The translations under genes were made by a program, and so were the position numbers. Positions 5,195-5,794 of a stretch of DNA of 5,794 nucleotides are shown in pieces (positions within the stretch are counted from its first letter, which is position 1; each line of letters opens with the position of its first letter). The DNA lies in assembly GCA_030452775.1 (NCBI GenBank), contig JAKDLQ010000148.1:1-5794 (forward strand), read 5' to 3'. The notes below the pieces were generated by a model that did not search any database, had not been told where the DNA came from, and worked only from the letters and a program-made list of their open reading frames with translations. Source of the stretch: Micrococcales bacterium (GTDB lineage: Bacteria > Actinomycetota > Actinomycetes > Actinomycetales > Dermatophilaceae).

Positions 5195-5794
5195 ATGGAC
5201 AAGCGACTTCACGCACTGGCTGGGCTGCAGGGCGGCGTGTTCAGCGCCTTCGAGGCGGGCGCCGTCGGCGTGGATCCGGTCGCGCTCGGGTACGCGACGC
5301 GTGCCGGTGAGCTGGTCCGGGTCCGGCGCGGCGCCTATGTCGACGCGCGTGTCTGGTCCGGTGCGGATGATGATGAGCGATATCGACTGACCGTGCTGGC
5401 CGTGGCCCGAACCCGCCCCGGTGACCTGGTGAGCCACCATGCGGCACTTGCCCTGCACCGTCTGCCCCTATGGCACCATGATCCGGGTCGGATCGACCTG
5501 CTCTCGCGGATCGGCCAGGCGGTGAGACGCGGCGGCCTGCACGTGCATCCGCGTCAGGGAGTCGGCAGTGTCCGGGTCGACGGGCTGCCCGTGGTCTCGG
5601 TCGCCCGAGCCATCGTGCGCTCGGCCCTGACGATGGGACTCGAGTGTGCGGTCATCGCCGGAGATGCGGCGCTCCATGCCGGCCTCACGACGGAGTCAGA
5701 GCTACTCGCGGACGTGGCCGCACTCTCGCCGCACCAGGGTCGAGGCCGGGCGCACGACGCGGTCCTGCTGATGGATCCCAAGAGCGAGTCGGTG
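5195..5794 (+). CDS. AbiEi antitoxin-like / DUF559 protein, 3' truncated by the window end
   Basis: An uninterrupted frame of 200 codons runs from ATG 5195 to the last base. Residues 1-50 resemble the winged-helix AbiEi antitoxin N-domain (LQGGVFSAFEAGAVG, then GELVRVRRGAYVD at 38-50). The middle (79-101) has the VSHHAALALHRLPL pattern of this group, and VDGLPVVSVARAI is at 128-140. The visible end, LLMDPKSESV (191-200), matches the usual entry into a DUF559 domain, a Vsr/restriction-like nuclease fold, whose active site would lie past the window. Full-length relatives are typically about 300 residues. In actinobacteria these genes are often solitary and multicopy with unknown function. No AbiEii toxin gene is visible upstream. 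More GAT, CGA, TAT, CTA and GGA codons occur than in the neighbours, consistent with low expression or transfer. No good Shine-Dalgarno is seen, so the start is moderately sure. Confidence 0.82.
   Translation, partial: MDKRLHALAGLQGGVFSAFEAGAVGVDPVALGYATRAGELVRVRRGAYVDARVWSGADDDERYRLTVLAVARTRPGDLVSHHAALALHRLPLWHHDPGRIDLLSRIGQAVRRGGLHVHPRQGVGSVRVDGLPVVSVARAIVRSALTMGLECAVIAGDAALHAGLTTESELLADVAALSPHQGRGRAHDAVLLMDPKSESV

Noticed and set aside
5156..5213. 9-bp direct repeat GACTTCACG at 5156-5164 and 5205-5213
   Set aside because: It is short, with no terminal inverted repeats or inserted element between the copies and one copy in coding sequence. There is not enough to call a target-site duplication.
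4220..5458. Long minus-strand open frame of 412 codons across the MaoC gene and beyond
   Set aside because: Its product is Arg/Pro/Ser-rich low-complexity sequence with no family resemblance. It overlaps the well-supported nadE, MaoC and AbiEi-like genes, so it is a GC-rich antisense artefact.
1..5794. CRISPR array, tRNA or rRNA genes, transposase or prophage genes
   Set aside because: No regularly spaced direct repeats of CRISPR length, no tRNA-like cloverleaf and no transposase or integrase motif was seen on either strand.

Overview
The window is GC-rich throughout, with codons ending mostly in G or C, GTG starts, leaderless-looking promoters and a perfect actinobacterial-type DnaA box. 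Together with the gene families present, this points to the chromosome of an actinomycete, probably of the Micrococcales / Intrasporangiaceae type. The genus assignment is an inference from general appearance; no marker gene is present.

Layout. Bases 1-137 carry no gene but hold a 68-bp imperfect palindrome and most of a three-copy 19-bp tandem repeat, which runs into the 3' end of the first gene. Bases 138-1700 (minus strand) encode an M24B Xaa-Pro aminopeptidase (aminopeptidase P) with all five metal ligands and an unusual Gln/Glu/Ser tetrapeptide-repeat linker. A 152-bp divergent spacer with overlapping inverted repeats separates it from a ThrE-type threonine/serine exporter (1853-3436, plus). 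The exporter converges, across a 37-bp gap with a small hairpin, on an ammonia-dependent NAD+ synthetase (nadE; 4343-3474, minus) whose C-terminus is a 9-bp repeat-encoded Val-Thr-Pro tail. nadE is divergent from a MaoC-fold hydratase gene (4450-4992, plus), and the spacer between them holds an 8+8 bp perfect inverted repeat. Downstream of the hydratase, 202 bp contain an 11-bp tandem repeat, a 66-bp imperfect palindrome with an AT-rich core and a DnaA box. Then comes the 5' 200 codons of an AbiEi-antitoxin-like / DUF559 protein (5195 onward), cut by the window end.

The five genes look like single-gene transcription units in alternating orientation rather than an operon. The first four are housekeeping or ordinary metabolic genes: peptide turnover, amino-acid export, the last step of NAD synthesis and acyl-CoA hydration. 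The accessory part is the right end. There a solitary AbiEi/DUF559 gene sits next to a large palindrome and a DnaA box, with no partner toxin visible in the window. I did not find a complete novel defence or mobile system. The observations most worth following are the two long palindromes, three short-unit tandem repeats that touch gene ends or linkers, and the divergent operator-like palindrome.
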